From assembly GCF_022678645.1 (NCBI RefSeq), contig NZ_JALBWV010000043.1, positions 16,664-80,663 on the forward strand: a stretch of 64,000 bases of DNA. The letters are read 5' to 3'. Shown piece after piece: positions 14,711-23,274 of the stretch. This DNA comes from Saccharopolyspora soli. Lineage in GTDB: Bacteria; Actinomycetota; Actinomycetes; Mycobacteriales; Pseudonocardiaceae. The notes beneath the pieces are model-generated. The model searched no databases. It had not been told where the DNA came from and was given only the letters and a program-made list of their open reading frames with translations. How positions within the stretch are numbered: position 1 is the first letter of the stretch; each line of letters opens with the position of its first letter. The position numbers and the translations under genes were made by a program.

Positions 14711-15925
14711 TTACCAGGTCACCATCATCTTGCGGACGCCGTAGTTGGTGCCGTGGGTGTCCATCTCCACCTCGTCGACCGGGGTGGCCAGCCGCAGGCC
14801 CGGGAAGCGGGTGAACAGCTGCGGCAGGATGGTCTTGAGCTCGGCGCGGGCCACGTTCTGGCCCAAGCACTGGTGCACGCCGTAGCCGAAGGCCAGGTGC
14901 CGGGTCATCTTCCGCTCGAAGTCCGGTGCCTCGGGATTGTCGAAGGCGCGCGGATCGCGGTTGGCCGCGGGCATCGCCACGACCACCAGGTCGCCCTCGG
15001 CGATCTGCTGCCCGCCGATCTCCAGGTCCTCCTTGGCGGTGCGGCCGAGTCCGAACTGGACGATGGTGAGGTAGCGCAGCAGTTCCTCGACCGCCGGCCC
15101 GATCTTGTCGGGGTTGTCCTGCACGAACCGCCGCTGCTCGGGGTGGGTGAGCAGGGTGAGCGAGGACAGGCCGATCATCGCCATGGTCGTGTCGTGCCCG
15201 GCGAACAGCAGCAGAACCCCGATGCTGATGAGGTCCTCGTCGGTGAGGAACGAGTCCTCTTCCTGGCTGGTGCGGATCAGGTCGGCGAGCAGACCCTCGG
15301 CGTCCGGGTCGGCGCGCTTGACGGCGATGAGTTCGGTGATGTAGTCGATCAGCCACTTGCCGCCCTGCGCGCGTTCGTCGCGGGACTTGCTGACGTCCAT
15401 CATCACCTCGGTGGCGTGGTGGAACCCGTCCCGGTCGGCGTAGGGCACGCCCAGGATCTCGCAGATCACCAGGCAGGGGATCGGCAGTGCGAGGTGTTCG
15501 ATGAGGTCCACCGGCCCGTTCGCGCCCAGCCTCTCGATCTCGTCGAAGTGCTCGGTGACGATCCGGTCGATGTAGGGCTGCAGGTTGCGCTGGATGTACT
15601 TCGGGGTGAAGCGTCCCGAAAGCAGGCGCCGGTAGGTGCCGTGTTCGGGCTCGTCCATCATCACGAAAGTCGGGTTGATGCCTTCGCTGGCGTCGCTGGC
15701 GTCGGTGCCTTCCTCCGCCGGGATGTCGTGGCGTGGCCGGAAAGCGCTCATCCTCGGGTCGGAGAAGACCTGGCTGCCTTCCTCGAAGCGGGTCACCAGC
15801 CAGCCGTCCCGGCCGCTGGGGAAGCGGACGCGGACGATCGGCTGCTCTTCGCGCAGCTGGTCGTACTCCAGGGGCGGGTCCAGCAGTCGCTGCCGGGCCG
15901 TGGGCATCTCGGGCAGGTCGGTCAT
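14711..15925 (-). CDS. Cytochrome P450 (module 2)
   Basis: A 404-residue P450. Motifs: AGHDTT (242-247) in the I helix, ELLR (281-284), NRDPRAF, and heme loop FGYGVHQCLG with Cys353. The start ATG overlaps the preceding CMD stop by four bases, so it is translationally coupled as the last gene of a five-gene operon (ferredoxin, reductase, dehydrogenase, CMD, P450). It has complete redox partners in the operon. The overall layout suggests catabolism of a hydrophobic compound such as a terpenoid or aromatic, but the substrate is not known. Confidence 0.9.
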   Translation of the reverse strand: MTDLPEMPTARQRLLDPPLEYDQLREEQPIVRVRFPSGRDGWLVTRFEEGSQVFSDPRMSAFRPRHDIPAEEGTDASDASEGINPTFVMMDEPEHGTYRRLLSGRFTPKYIQRNLQPYIDRIVTEHFDEIERLGANGPVDLIEHLALPIPCLVICEILGVPYADRDGFHHATEVMMDVSKSRDERAQGGKWLIDYITELIAVKRADPDAEGLLADLIRTSQEEDSFLTDEDLISIGVLLLFAGHDTTMAMIGLSSLTLLTHPEQRRFVQDNPDKIGPAVEELLRYLTIVQFGLGRTAKEDLEIGGQQIAEGDLVVVAMPAANRDPRAFDNPEAPDFERKMTRHLAFGYGVHQCLGQNVARAELKTILPQLFTRFPGLRLATPVDEVEMDTHGTNYGVRKMMVTW

Positions 15926-16299
15926 TTCTGCTCCTTCGTTTCGTGCACGCGCAGCGCGGCTTCGACTCCGTTGTTGACCTGGGTTCCGTTTCCCCAGCCG
16001 ACGTAGTAGTGCAGGTGCAGCACGGCTTCGCGCAGTTCCTCGGCGGTGAACTCACCGTTCGCCAGCGCGCCTTCGACCTGGATCTGGATCAGATCGGCAC
16101 GGCCCAGCGCGGCGGTGGCCCCGATGACGAGCAGCCGCCGGTCCCGCACGGAAAGGCCCGGCCGTGACCAGATCTCGCCGAAGAGGTGGTCGACGGTCTT
16201 CTCCAGCATCGGGCTGCGTTCGGCGGGAAGGTTCCCGCTGAAACCGGCGCCGTAGACCTTGTCCATCATGGACATACCGAGTTCGGTGTCACCGGACAT
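15922..16299 (-). CDS. Carboxymuconolactone decarboxylase (CMD) family protein, copy 2
   Basis: A 125-residue CMD-like protein with IWSRPGLSVRDRRLLVIG, GALANGEFTAEELREAV and HLHYYVGWGNG. No CxxC pair is present. It is coupled to both neighbours: the start shares a base with the upstream dehydrogenase stop and the end overlaps the P450 start. It parallels the CMD gene at 10934. Confidence 0.8.
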   Translation of the reverse strand: MSGDTELGMSMMDKVYGAGFSGNLPAERSPMLEKTVDHLFGEIWSRPGLSVRDRRLLVIGATAALGRADLIQIQVEGALANGEFTAEELREAVLHLHYYVGWGNGTQVNNGVEAALRVHETKEQK

Positions 16300-17153
16300 C
16301 AGACGTCTCCTCGCTCTGGAATTTCGATCGTTTCGGCGCCGTGCGCCCTCGTGACGTCGACCAGTGGAACCGGGACGGACTGGTGCGCGGCCAGTTCCTG
16401 TGCCGCCGCGAGGTCCTTGTCGAGCAGCTGCCGCACCTGCGGAACCCCCGCGCGGATTCCCGGATCCGCGGCATGGCGCATGCGCTGCCAGGTGAACAGC
16501 GTGCTGCCCTCAGGATCAGCCGCCTCGACCACGTTGATCAGATTCGCCGGGTCGACTCCGGCCGACGCGGCCAGCGCGGCGGCTTCATGCACCGCGCGCC
16601 AGGTCCCGTAGGTGATCACATTACGGGCGATCTTGGTCGCCATGCCCGCTCCGAGCAGGCCACAGTGGACGATCTCCTTGCTGAAGTCCACCAGTACCGG
16701 ACGCGCCTTCTCCACAGCGGATTCGTCGCCACCGAGGATCGCCACCAGCCCGTTCTGGGCGGCCTTGTCGCCTGGAGTGACCCCGCAGTCCAGCAGCGCG
16801 ACATCGTGTTCGGCGCAGAGCTCGGCCAGCTCGTGCACCACCGGCACCGCGACGGTGCACAGCAGCACGACGACCAGGCCCGGATGAGCGCCCGCGAGCA
16901 CGCCCTCGGGACCGGAGAGCACGGTGCGAGCCTGGTCGGCGTCGACGACGGCCACCAGCACGACGTCACTGGCCCGGGCTACCTCGGCCGGTGAGGCGAG
17001 TGGCGCGGGCACACCAGCGAGTTCGTCGGCGGCGTCCGGGCGGATGTCGTAGACGGCCGGGACGCGGCCGCGGCGGGCCAAGCTGACGGCGACACCGCCG
17101 CCGATCATGCCCAGCCCGATCACGCCCGCCCTGACGTCCTGCTTCGCAGTCAT
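16299..17153 (-). CDS. NAD(P)-dependent oxidoreductase, 3-hydroxyisobutyrate dehydrogenase type
   Basis: A 284-residue beta-hydroxyacid dehydrogenase. It starts with the Rossmann motif GVIGLGMIGGGVA, has DCGVTPGDKAAQNG in the substrate region, and the catalytic-lysine helix GAGMATKIARNVITYG. ATG 17153 overlaps the reductase stop (ATGA), which sets the start against a much longer out-of-context frame. It probably oxidises a hydroxyacid or reduces a semialdehyde downstream of the P450 reaction. Confidence 0.85.
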   Translation of the reverse strand: MTAKQDVRAGVIGLGMIGGGVAVSLARRGRVPAVYDIRPDAADELAGVPAPLASPAEVARASDVVLVAVVDADQARTVLSGPEGVLAGAHPGLVVVLLCTVAVPVVHELAELCAEHDVALLDCGVTPGDKAAQNGLVAILGGDESAVEKARPVLVDFSKEIVHCGLLGAGMATKIARNVITYGTWRAVHEAAALAASAGVDPANLINVVEAADPEGSTLFTWQRMRHAADPGIRAGVPQVRQLLDKDLAAAQELAAHQSVPVPLVDVTRAHGAETIEIPERGDV

Positions 17154-18355
17154 GCGGTGGCTCCTTCCTGGGAAACGGCCGCGTCCCAAGCGGTTCGGCT
17201 CGCCACGTGAGCCCTGGCGGCTCGCACCGGGCGCACCATGTTGATGCCGACCGCGGCCCGCACGACCTCGTCGCGGCCGTAGAGCGCGACTAGCCTGCCG
17301 TCGGCCAGGCCGCCGTCGGTGACGGCGAAGCGGTCCGCGCCGCGGGGCAGGCCGTAGATCTGGATCTTGCGGTCGTACTGGTCGGACCAGATGTAGGGCA
17401 CCGGGGCGAACGGCTTCGGCTCGCCGAGAATGTTGCGCGCGACCGCCATGCCCTGCTCCGCGGCGTTCGTGCGGTGCTCGATCCGCAGGCGCTCGCCCAG
17501 CGTCGGGTGCTGCCAGGACGCGACGTCGCCCGCGGCCCACACACCGGGTGCAGCCCGGCAGAACTCGTCGCACACCACGCCGTCGCCGACCTCGATGCCG
17601 CTGCCGCCCAGCCACTCGGTGTTGGGCACCGAGCCGATCGCGACCAGCACGGCATCCGCCTCGATGACCCGGTCGTCGGCCAGTCGTACGCCGGCGACCC
17701 GGCCGTCGCTGGTCAGCACCTCCTTGACCAGCACCCCGGTGATGACCTCGACACCATGCTCGCGATGGGTGTCCACGAGTAGCCGACCAAGGTCGTCACC
17801 GAGCACGTCGGACAGCGGCGCCTGCAGATCCGACACCAGCGTGACGTCCGCGCCCACCTGCCTGGCGACGGCTGCGACCTCGGCGCCGAGGAAGCCCGCG
17901 CCCACGATCACCAGCCGGGGCTTCGCCTCCAGCTCCGCCCGCAACGCACGAGCGTCCGCCAGCGTCCGCAGCACGTGCACGCCCGGTACATCGTCAGTCC
18001 CGGGCAACCGGCGCGGGCGCACACCGGTGGCGATCACCAGCTCGTCGTAGGGCACCGTCGAACCATCGGCGAGCTCCACGTTTCGCGCCGCGGCATCCGC
18101 GCCGGTCGCGCGAACGCCCAGCCGCAGGTCAAGGTCCAACGCATCGATAGCGGACTCCTCGCGAAGCCAGACGCGCTGCTCGGGCCACTTGCCGGAGAGG
18201 ATCTCCTTCGACAACGGCGGCCGGTCGTAGGGCGCCGAGTCCTCGTCGCCGATCATCGTGATCGAGCCGTCGAAACCCTCGCGGCGCAGCGTCTCCGCCA
18301 CCGAGAGCCCGGCAGCCGAAGCACCCGCGACGACCACCCGAGACGGCCGACTCAT
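17150..18355 (-). CDS. Ferredoxin reductase (FAD/NAD(P)-dependent)
   Basis: A 401-residue putidaredoxin-reductase-like flavoprotein. It has the FAD motif VVVAGASAAGLSVAETLR, DRPPLSKE, the NADH motif VIVGAGFLGAEVAAVA, and the second FAD motif GVWAAGDVAS. ATG 18355 is preferred to 18385 because it overlaps the ferredoxin stop as ATGA and gives MSRPSRVV directly before the first strand. It passes electrons from NAD(P)H to the ferredoxin at 18352 for the P450 at 14711, and may also serve module 1. Confidence 0.9.
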   Translation of the reverse strand: MSRPSRVVVAGASAAGLSVAETLRREGFDGSITMIGDEDSAPYDRPPLSKEILSGKWPEQRVWLREESAIDALDLDLRLGVRATGADAAARNVELADGSTVPYDELVIATGVRPRRLPGTDDVPGVHVLRTLADARALRAELEAKPRLVIVGAGFLGAEVAAVARQVGADVTLVSDLQAPLSDVLGDDLGRLLVDTHREHGVEVITGVLVKEVLTSDGRVAGVRLADDRVIEADAVLVAIGSVPNTEWLGGSGIEVGDGVVCDEFCRAAPGVWAAGDVASWQHPTLGERLRIEHRTNAAEQGMAVARNILGEPKPFAPVPYIWSDQYDRKIQIYGLPRGADRFAVTDGGLADGRLVALYGRDEVVRAAVGINMVRPVRAARAHVASRTAWDAAVSQEGATA

Positions 18356-18546
18356 TCGTCCACCAGGATGGCCGCCGCCGGGCACACGGCCGCCGCCTCG
18401 CGAGCGACAGCGTGCTGATCCTCCCCCGGCTCCGCGTCGAGCAGGATGACGACCCCGTCGTCGTCACGCTGGTCGAAGACGTCGGGCGCGACCAGCACGC
18501 ACTGCCCCGCGCCGCAGCATTTCCCCTCGTCAATCGTGATGTGCAC
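18352..18546 (-). CDS. 3Fe-4S ferredoxin
   Basis: A 64-residue one-cluster ferredoxin of the kind that serves actinobacterial P450s. The cluster ligands are Cys in KCCGAGQC and the later CP of AAAVCPAAAI, with the middle position as Ala/Gly typical of a [3Fe-4S] cluster. It is the first gene of the operon and is coupled to the reductase. It is the intact version of the truncated gene at 11420. Confidence 0.9.
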   Translation of the reverse strand: MHITIDEGKCCGAGQCVLVAPDVFDQRDDDGVVILLDAEPGEDQHAVAREAAAVCPAAAILVDE

Positions 18547-18566
18547 GCGTTCCTCCGATCACCCGA

Positions 18567-18587
18567 GAACTTAACCTAACTAAGTTC
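18567..18587. promoter_or_regulatory. Operator palindrome of the P450 module 2 operon
   Basis: GAACTTA (18567-18573) and TAAGTTC (18581-18587) form a perfect 7-bp inverted repeat with 7-bp spacing, 21 bases upstream of the ferredoxin start. It is AT-rich against its background. It probably binds the TetR at 13885 or 10202. Confidence 0.6.
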
Positions 18588-18689
18588 AGTTACCGTAGGC
18601 TAGCTCTGGTCGCGCGATCGGGAATGCCGAGGTGGGGTGATTCAGGGCACAAAGACCAACGGGAGCGTCACTGATGATCACGTGGATCG

Positions 18690-18925
18690 GACAGACCGCG
18701 CCGGCGCATCGCCACGCCGTGGCGGTGCAAGATCGCACTAACAGTGCGGCGCTCGATGCCGAACTGATCACCCAGCTCGTAGACGGTTGAGCCCGACGTG
18801 TACGGCGATCAGTTGCTGCACCTGCGCGTCGGAGAGTCGCCGGGCTCGGCCGGGCCGTGTCCGCTGGAGTGTTGGTTGGATTGGCGCGTCCAGGTCCGGC
18901 AGCTTCCGCCGCAGCGTTTCCGGCG
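18690..18925 (-). pseudogene. Recombinase-type helix-turn-helix fragment (frameshifted)
   Basis: On the minus strand one frame gives TLQRTRPGRARRLSDAQVQQ and then LIAVH; after a frame change the next gives YELGDQFGIERRTVSAILHR and HGVAMRRRG. Joined, these form the resolvase-like HTH common at the C terminus of small actinobacterial recombinases. A frameshift near 18790 and the lack of a catalytic domain make it a relic. It fills the gap between the P450 operon and the SDR-MFS operon; the rest of 18600-19110 shows nothing else recognisable. Confidence 0.55.
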
Positions 18926-19110
18926 CGCCGACCAGGTCTTCTGTGTTCGAGTAAGCTCCCCCAACCTCCACTCCGCGATTGGAAACGCCCTGCTCACGCA
19001 GAGCGTTTCGCTTTATCGCTTCGTCATTGCTTTGGGGGTCGAACCCCCCAAGCCCCCACGGTGCGGTGGCCTCCGTGTCCTCGGCCCAGGACCAATCCGC
19101 ACCCCCATAC

Positions 19111-19163
19111 CGGAGATTGCATCTCCGTTTGGATGGTACGGTAAAACGGAGATTGAATCTCCG
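19111..19163. promoter_or_regulatory. Paired operators of the SDR-MFS-TetR operon
   Basis: CGGAGATTGCATCTCCG (19111-19127) and CGGAGATTGAATCTCCG (19147-19163) are two near-identical palindromes with arms CGGAGAT/ATCTCCG and centres 36 bp apart. The stretch between them (GGATGGTACGGTAAAA) may hold the -10. The second copy ends 16 bases before the start codon. The TetR at 21698 is the likely ligand, giving autoregulation. Confidence 0.75.
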
Positions 19164-19179
19164 GAAGAGGGGTTGGCAG

Positions 19180-20196
19180 ATGGCAGAAACGGTTGTCGTC
19201 ACAGGCGGCACGGGCTACGTGGCCGGTTGGGCGATCGTCGCGCTGGTCGAGCGTGGCTACACGGTGCGGACCACGGTCCGCACATCGGGCAAGGAGAAGG
19301 CGGTCCGGGACGCCGTCGCCTCGGTTGTCGATCCCGGTGATCGGCTGAGCTTCGTGCACGCCGACCTGTTGCGGGACGAGGGGTGGGACGCGGCGATGAC
19401 CGGCGTCGACTGCGTGCTGCACGTGGCGTCGCCTCTCGGTGACGAGCGTTCGAAGGACGCCGAAGCCCTCATCGTTCCCGCGCGTGACGGTGCGTTGCGT
19501 GTGATCGGTGCGGCCACGCGGGCAGGGGTGCGACGTGTCGTCATGACTTCGGCCGCCAACGCGGCCAGCCCGGCGTCGTACACCTCGGAGGGCGTGACGG
19601 ACGAAACGTTGTGGACGATCGACGACCCGTCGCTGTCGGCGTACCGGCGGTCGAAGACACTGGCGGAGAAGGCGGCATGGGACTTGATGGCTGACTACGA
19701 CGGCCCGACCGAGCTGACGACTGTGCTCCCCGGCGCAGTGTTCGGCCCGATCCTGACCGCCGACAACATCGGCAGCACGCAGATCATTCAGCGGATGCTG
19801 CAGGGCAAGACGCGGGGCGCCCCCAAGATCGGCCTGGAAGTCGTGGATGTGCGCGACTTGGTGGACCTGCACATCCGCGCGATGACCTCTCCCGACGCAG
19901 CCGGACAGCGGTTCCTGGGCACAGGCGAGTTCATCTGGATGAGCGAGATCGCCCAAGCGCTCAAGACCGAGCTGGGTGAGAAGGCGGCCTCGGTTTCCAC
20001 CCGCGAACTGCCGAACCTCGCGGTGCGGATCGCGGCGCTGTTCGACCCGTCGTTGCGGGCGATCACGATCTCACTCGGACGACGCAACCGGCACAGCACC
20101 GCGAAAGCCGAGCGCGTGCTGGGTTGGAAGCCGCGCCCCGCAGCGAGGACGGCTGTCGAGTGCGCCGAGAGCTTGATCGCGCACGGGGTGGCCTGA
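19180..20196 (+). CDS. NAD(P)-dependent SDR, dihydroflavonol-reductase/aldehyde-reductase type
   Basis: A 338-residue extended SDR. It starts VVVTGGTGYVAGW, contains the strand HVASPLGDE, a Ser in VVMTSAANAAS, and Tyr-x3-Lys in AYRRSK, followed by LPGAVFGPIL. Such enzymes reduce ketones or aldehydes with NADPH. ATG 19180 follows a purine-rich GAAGAGGGG site. It leads a three-gene operon with a drug exporter and a TetR regulator and may detoxify a reactive carbonyl compound. Confidence 0.85.
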   Translation: MAETVVVTGGTGYVAGWAIVALVERGYTVRTTVRTSGKEKAVRDAVASVVDPGDRLSFVHADLLRDEGWDAAMTGVDCVLHVASPLGDERSKDAEALIVPARDGALRVIGAATRAGVRRVVMTSAANAASPASYTSEGVTDETLWTIDDPSLSAYRRSKTLAEKAAWDLMADYDGPTELTTVLPGAVFGPILTADNIGSTQIIQRMLQGKTRGAPKIGLEVVDVRDLVDLHIRAMTSPDAAGQRFLGTGEFIWMSEIAQALKTELGEKAASVSTRELPNLAVRIAALFDPSLRAITISLGRRNRHSTAKAERVLGWKPRPAARTAVECAESLIAHGVA

Positions 20197-20216
20197 TGCG
20201 GGAAGGAGAGCCAGCG

Positions 20217-21701
20217 ATGACCGCGACAGCCGTCCCCTTGAGCAGCCCTCGGAGCACCCGCCGATGGTGGATGCTCGCCACGATCGGCGTGGCGCAGCTC
20301 ATGGTTTCCCTCGACTCCACGATCATGAACGTCGCCCTCCCCTCGATACAGGACGACCTCGGGTTCAGCGACGGGGTTCGCTCCTGGATCCTCACCGCCT
20401 ACGCCCTCGCCTTCGGCAGTCTCCTCCTAGGGGGCGGACGGCTCGCCGATCGGTTCGGCAGGCGCCGCGTCTTCTTCGTCGGTCTCATTGGCTTCGCGGT
20501 CGTCTCAGCGATCCGCGGCGTCGCTGTGGACTTCGGCATGCTCGTCGCCGCCCGCGCCGCACAAGGAGTGTTCGCTGCGCTCCTCACCCCGGCTACCCTC
20601 GCGCTCGTCACAACCAACTTCCCGCATGGCCCCGACCGGGCGCGGGCGTTCGGCATCTACGGCGCCATCAGCGGCGCTGGTGGTGCGATCGGTTTGGTCG
20701 TCGGCGGCGCGCTGACCGAGTACCTGTCGTGGCGGCCGACGATGTTCGTCAACGTGTTCTTCGCGATTCCGGCGGTGATCGCGGCGTTTATGCTGATCGC
20801 GGCAGACGAGGACTCCCGCCGCGTGCGGCTCGACCCGTTCGGCACCCTGACCGTGTCGCTGGGTCTGTTCGCTCTCGTCTACGGGCTGACCAACGCTGGC
20901 CACGATGGCTTGACCGCGCCGCTCACGATCGTGCTCCTCGCCAGCGGAGTCGTGCTGCTCGTGGCGTTCGGCCTGTGGCAGGCTCGCGCGAGTGCACCCC
21001 TGCTCCCGCTGCGCGTGCTCGTCGACCGAGACCGGGCGGGCGGGCTGATCGTGCTGTTCATCGGTATCGCGGGCTTGCTCGCCGTGATCCTGCTGAGCGT
21101 CTACTACGTGCAAGGCGTTCTAGGTTGGAGCGTGGTCCGAACCGGCATTGCGTTCCTCCCGGAGCCAGCTGCGATGGTCCTCGCTGGAGTCTTCGTCGGG
21201 CCGCGCCTCGTCCGCCGACTCGGAGCCAAGGTCGTCGTGCCGGTGGGACTCGTCGTCGCAGCAGCGGGGATTCTCCTCCTGACCCGGCTGGACGGGACCA
21301 GCGACTACGCGTACGACATCCTTCCCACCCTCGTCCTGCTCGGCCTTGGCCTGGGACTGTCCTTGCCGGTCGCCATCGGGCTGGCTACTCGGGGTTTGCG
21401 GAACGACGACGCGGGCGTCGGCTCCGCCCTCGTCGGAACAGTGCAGCAAGTAGGTGGTTCGATCGGCGTTGCCGTCATCAACGCAATCGCAACCTCGGGG
21501 GCCGCTGCCTACTTCGCGACCGCGACCACATCACGCACCGCGCCGATCGACGCCATCGTCTACGGTGACGTCCGGGCGTTCGCGGTCGTGGTCGCACTGT
21601 TGGTGGCCGCCGCGCTCGTCGCAGGTCTGCTGCTGCGTCGACGCTCGCGTGAGGAGGAACCGGCGGCGGACAGCGTGCAGCGTGAAAGGATCAGCATGTG
21701 A
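20217..21701 (+). CDS. MFS transporter, DHA2 (14-TM) drug exporter family
   Basis: A 494-residue multi-helix transporter. The motif LDSTIMNVALPSI in helix 1, motif A GGRLADRFGRRR, and RAAQGVFAALLTPATLALV in helix 4 are typical of the EmrB/QacA drug:H+ antiporters. ATG 20217 is chosen because GGAAGGAGAG lies seven bases upstream; ATG 20196 overlaps the previous stop but lacks a ribosome site. It ends ATGTGA, overlapping the GTG of the TetR gene. Substrate unknown. Confidence 0.85.
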   Translation: MTATAVPLSSPRSTRRWWMLATIGVAQLMVSLDSTIMNVALPSIQDDLGFSDGVRSWILTAYALAFGSLLLGGGRLADRFGRRRVFFVGLIGFAVVSAIRGVAVDFGMLVAARAAQGVFAALLTPATLALVTTNFPHGPDRARAFGIYGAISGAGGAIGLVVGGALTEYLSWRPTMFVNVFFAIPAVIAAFMLIAADEDSRRVRLDPFGTLTVSLGLFALVYGLTNAGHDGLTAPLTIVLLASGVVLLVAFGLWQARASAPLLPLRVLVDRDRAGGLIVLFIGIAGLLAVILLSVYYVQGVLGWSVVRTGIAFLPEPAAMVLAGVFVGPRLVRRLGAKVVVPVGLVVAAAGILLLTRLDGTSDYAYDILPTLVLLGLGLGLSLPVAIGLATRGLRNDDAGVGSALVGTVQQVGGSIGVAVINAIATSGAAAYFATATTSRTAPIDAIVYGDVRAFAVVVALLVAAALVAGLLLRRRSREEEPAADSVQRERISM

Positions 21702-22345
21702 GCGCCCCCAGGTCGAAGAGCACTCGCAGGGACTCGGTTCGGAATCGGGAGTTGCTCATCGAGGCCGCCCGCGAAGTCTTCGCCCAGCAGGGGTTCGGCG
21801 CCACGCTCGACGACATCGCACGGCACGCCGGTCTCGGTACGGGCACTGCTTACCGCCACTTCGCGAATAAGCACGCGATCGCCGCGGAGGTGCTTCGCGA
21901 AGCCACCGAACAGATCGTCATCGACGCCCGTGAAGCGCTCGATGTTGACGATCCGTGGGATGCGCTCGCGCAGTTCTTCGAGCGCACAGCCGCGCGCCAA
22001 GCGGCCGACCGCGGACTCTATGAAACTCTTACCGGCCAAGGGGACTACGAGGCACAGGCACGCATCTGGCCCCAGATCGTTGCCACTGTCACCGAGCTGT
22101 TCGACCGCGCGCAGCGCTCGGGGGCCGTGCGATCCGACGCTGCGCCCCAAGATGTCGCCGCGATCCTCGCCATGATGGGCCCCGCGTTCGAGATGAGTCG
22201 CGAGATCGGCCCGGATCTTTGGCGACGCTACCTGGCCCTCTTCCTAGATGCGCTCCATGCTGGTCGCCATCACGACCTGCCAGTGCCGCCACCGCCGGTG
22301 GAGTCGCTTGACGCCATCCTCCGGGCTGGCAAGCGACGCAACTGA
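21698..22345 (+). CDS. TetR family transcriptional regulator of the efflux operon
   Basis: A 215-residue TetR repressor starting at GTG 21698, four bases inside the MFS gene. HTH: LDDIARHAGLGTGTAYRHFANK. The C-terminal domain resembles the SbtR-like group (AILAMMGPAFEMS). Its position at the end of the operon headed by two palindromes argues for autorepression relieved by an exported compound. Confidence 0.85.
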   Translation: MSAPRSKSTRRDSVRNRELLIEAAREVFAQQGFGATLDDIARHAGLGTGTAYRHFANKHAIAAEVLREATEQIVIDAREALDVDDPWDALAQFFERTAARQAADRGLYETLTGQGDYEAQARIWPQIVATVTELFDRAQRSGAVRSDAAPQDVAAILAMMGPAFEMSREIGPDLWRRYLALFLDALHAGRHHDLPVPPPPVESLDAILRAGKRRN

Positions 22346-22512
22346 ACTCGCACCCCTTACGGCTCACGACGTTATGCCGCCGTCGGAACCCCGCCCGCCA
22401 ATCACCGCTGCGTGGCAACGAATCACCAGCCGCACCTCATCGCCCTGGGCATCCTGGTAGTCATGGACCGGTCACGACCTGGAGACGCAGACGGAGTGGA
22501 AAGGCGCTTTTC

Positions 22513-23154
22513 ATGGCTGGACTGGCGACCCGGTACCTCTACCTCACCCGGCACGCCGAACCGTTGCCCGGAGGGGATGGCTTGAGCGCTCTCGGACGTC
22601 GGCAGGCCGATCTGCTCGGGCGACGGCTGAGAGGCGCGCCGCTGTCGGCGCTCTACCACGGTCCGCTCTCCCGGGCGGCGGAGACGGCGCAGCTGATCAG
22701 CGAACAGCTCGGCGGCGTCAAGCCCGAGGAGTCGGAGGTCGTCGGCGACTACGTTCCGCACTCCCCCGGCAAGGCCGAGCTTCCGGAGGAGTGCGCGGAC
22801 TTCCTCTTGGACTTCGTCGCTCAGTTTCCACCGGAGGAGCGCGAGCGCGGGTTGACGTTCTCACGCGAGGCGCTCAAGCGTTTCGCCGGTCCGGTCGAGG
22901 GAGAAGAGGATCAGCACGTCCTGCTGGTGACCCACAATTTCCTCATCGGCTGGCTGGTTCGTGCTGCTCAGGATGCGCCCGACTGGCGTTGGCTGGGGCT
23001 GAACCACTGCCATGCGGCCTTGACGGTCATCCGGTACGCACCGGGCCGACCGTCGTCCGTGCTGTTCTACAACGACATGTCGCACCTCCCAGCCGAACTG
23101 CGCTGGACCGGCTTCGACCCCGACCTGAGCGCCCAGCTGCGCGGAATCTCCTGA
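22513..23154 (+). CDS. Histidine phosphatase family protein (phosphoglycerate mutase-like)
   Basis: A 213-residue histidine phosphatase. The catalytic His is in LYLTRHAEPLP (residue 14 region), Arg/Glu in SPLSRAAETAQ, and the second His in LLVTHNFLIGWL. It is too short and too simple for a glycolytic mutase and is probably a phosphomonoesterase acting on a small molecule or protein. It stands alone, 81 bases before a pair of SARP-type repeats. Confidence 0.8.
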   Translation: MAGLATRYLYLTRHAEPLPGGDGLSALGRRQADLLGRRLRGAPLSALYHGPLSRAAETAQLISEQLGGVKPEESEVVGDYVPHSPGKAELPEECADFLLDFVAQFPPEERERGLTFSREALKRFAGPVEGEEDQHVLLVTHNFLIGWLVRAAQDAPDWRWLGLNHCHAALTVIRYAPGRPSSVLFYNDMSHLPAELRWTGFDPDLSAQLRGIS

Positions 23155-23234
23155 CCGAGCTAGATCCGTCGACGGTTGATATCGCGGTGGCGGGCTCCGG
23201 CCGATCAGGCAGTCGTCAGTGGGCTGCGCACGCC

Positions 23235-23252
23235 GTGTCAGGTCGGTGTCAG
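23235..23252. promoter_or_regulatory. SARP-type heptamer repeats (pair)
   Basis: GTGTCAG at 23235-23241 and 23246-23252, exactly 11 bp apart, with the same downstream GTC-G context as the triple at 26692. SARP activators bind such 11-bp-spaced direct repeats just upstream of a -10 region. The only gene start that follows on the plus strand is the tiny frame at 23275. Confidence 0.6.
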
Positions 23253-23274
23253 GTCGGCCGATGACAGTGGTCGC

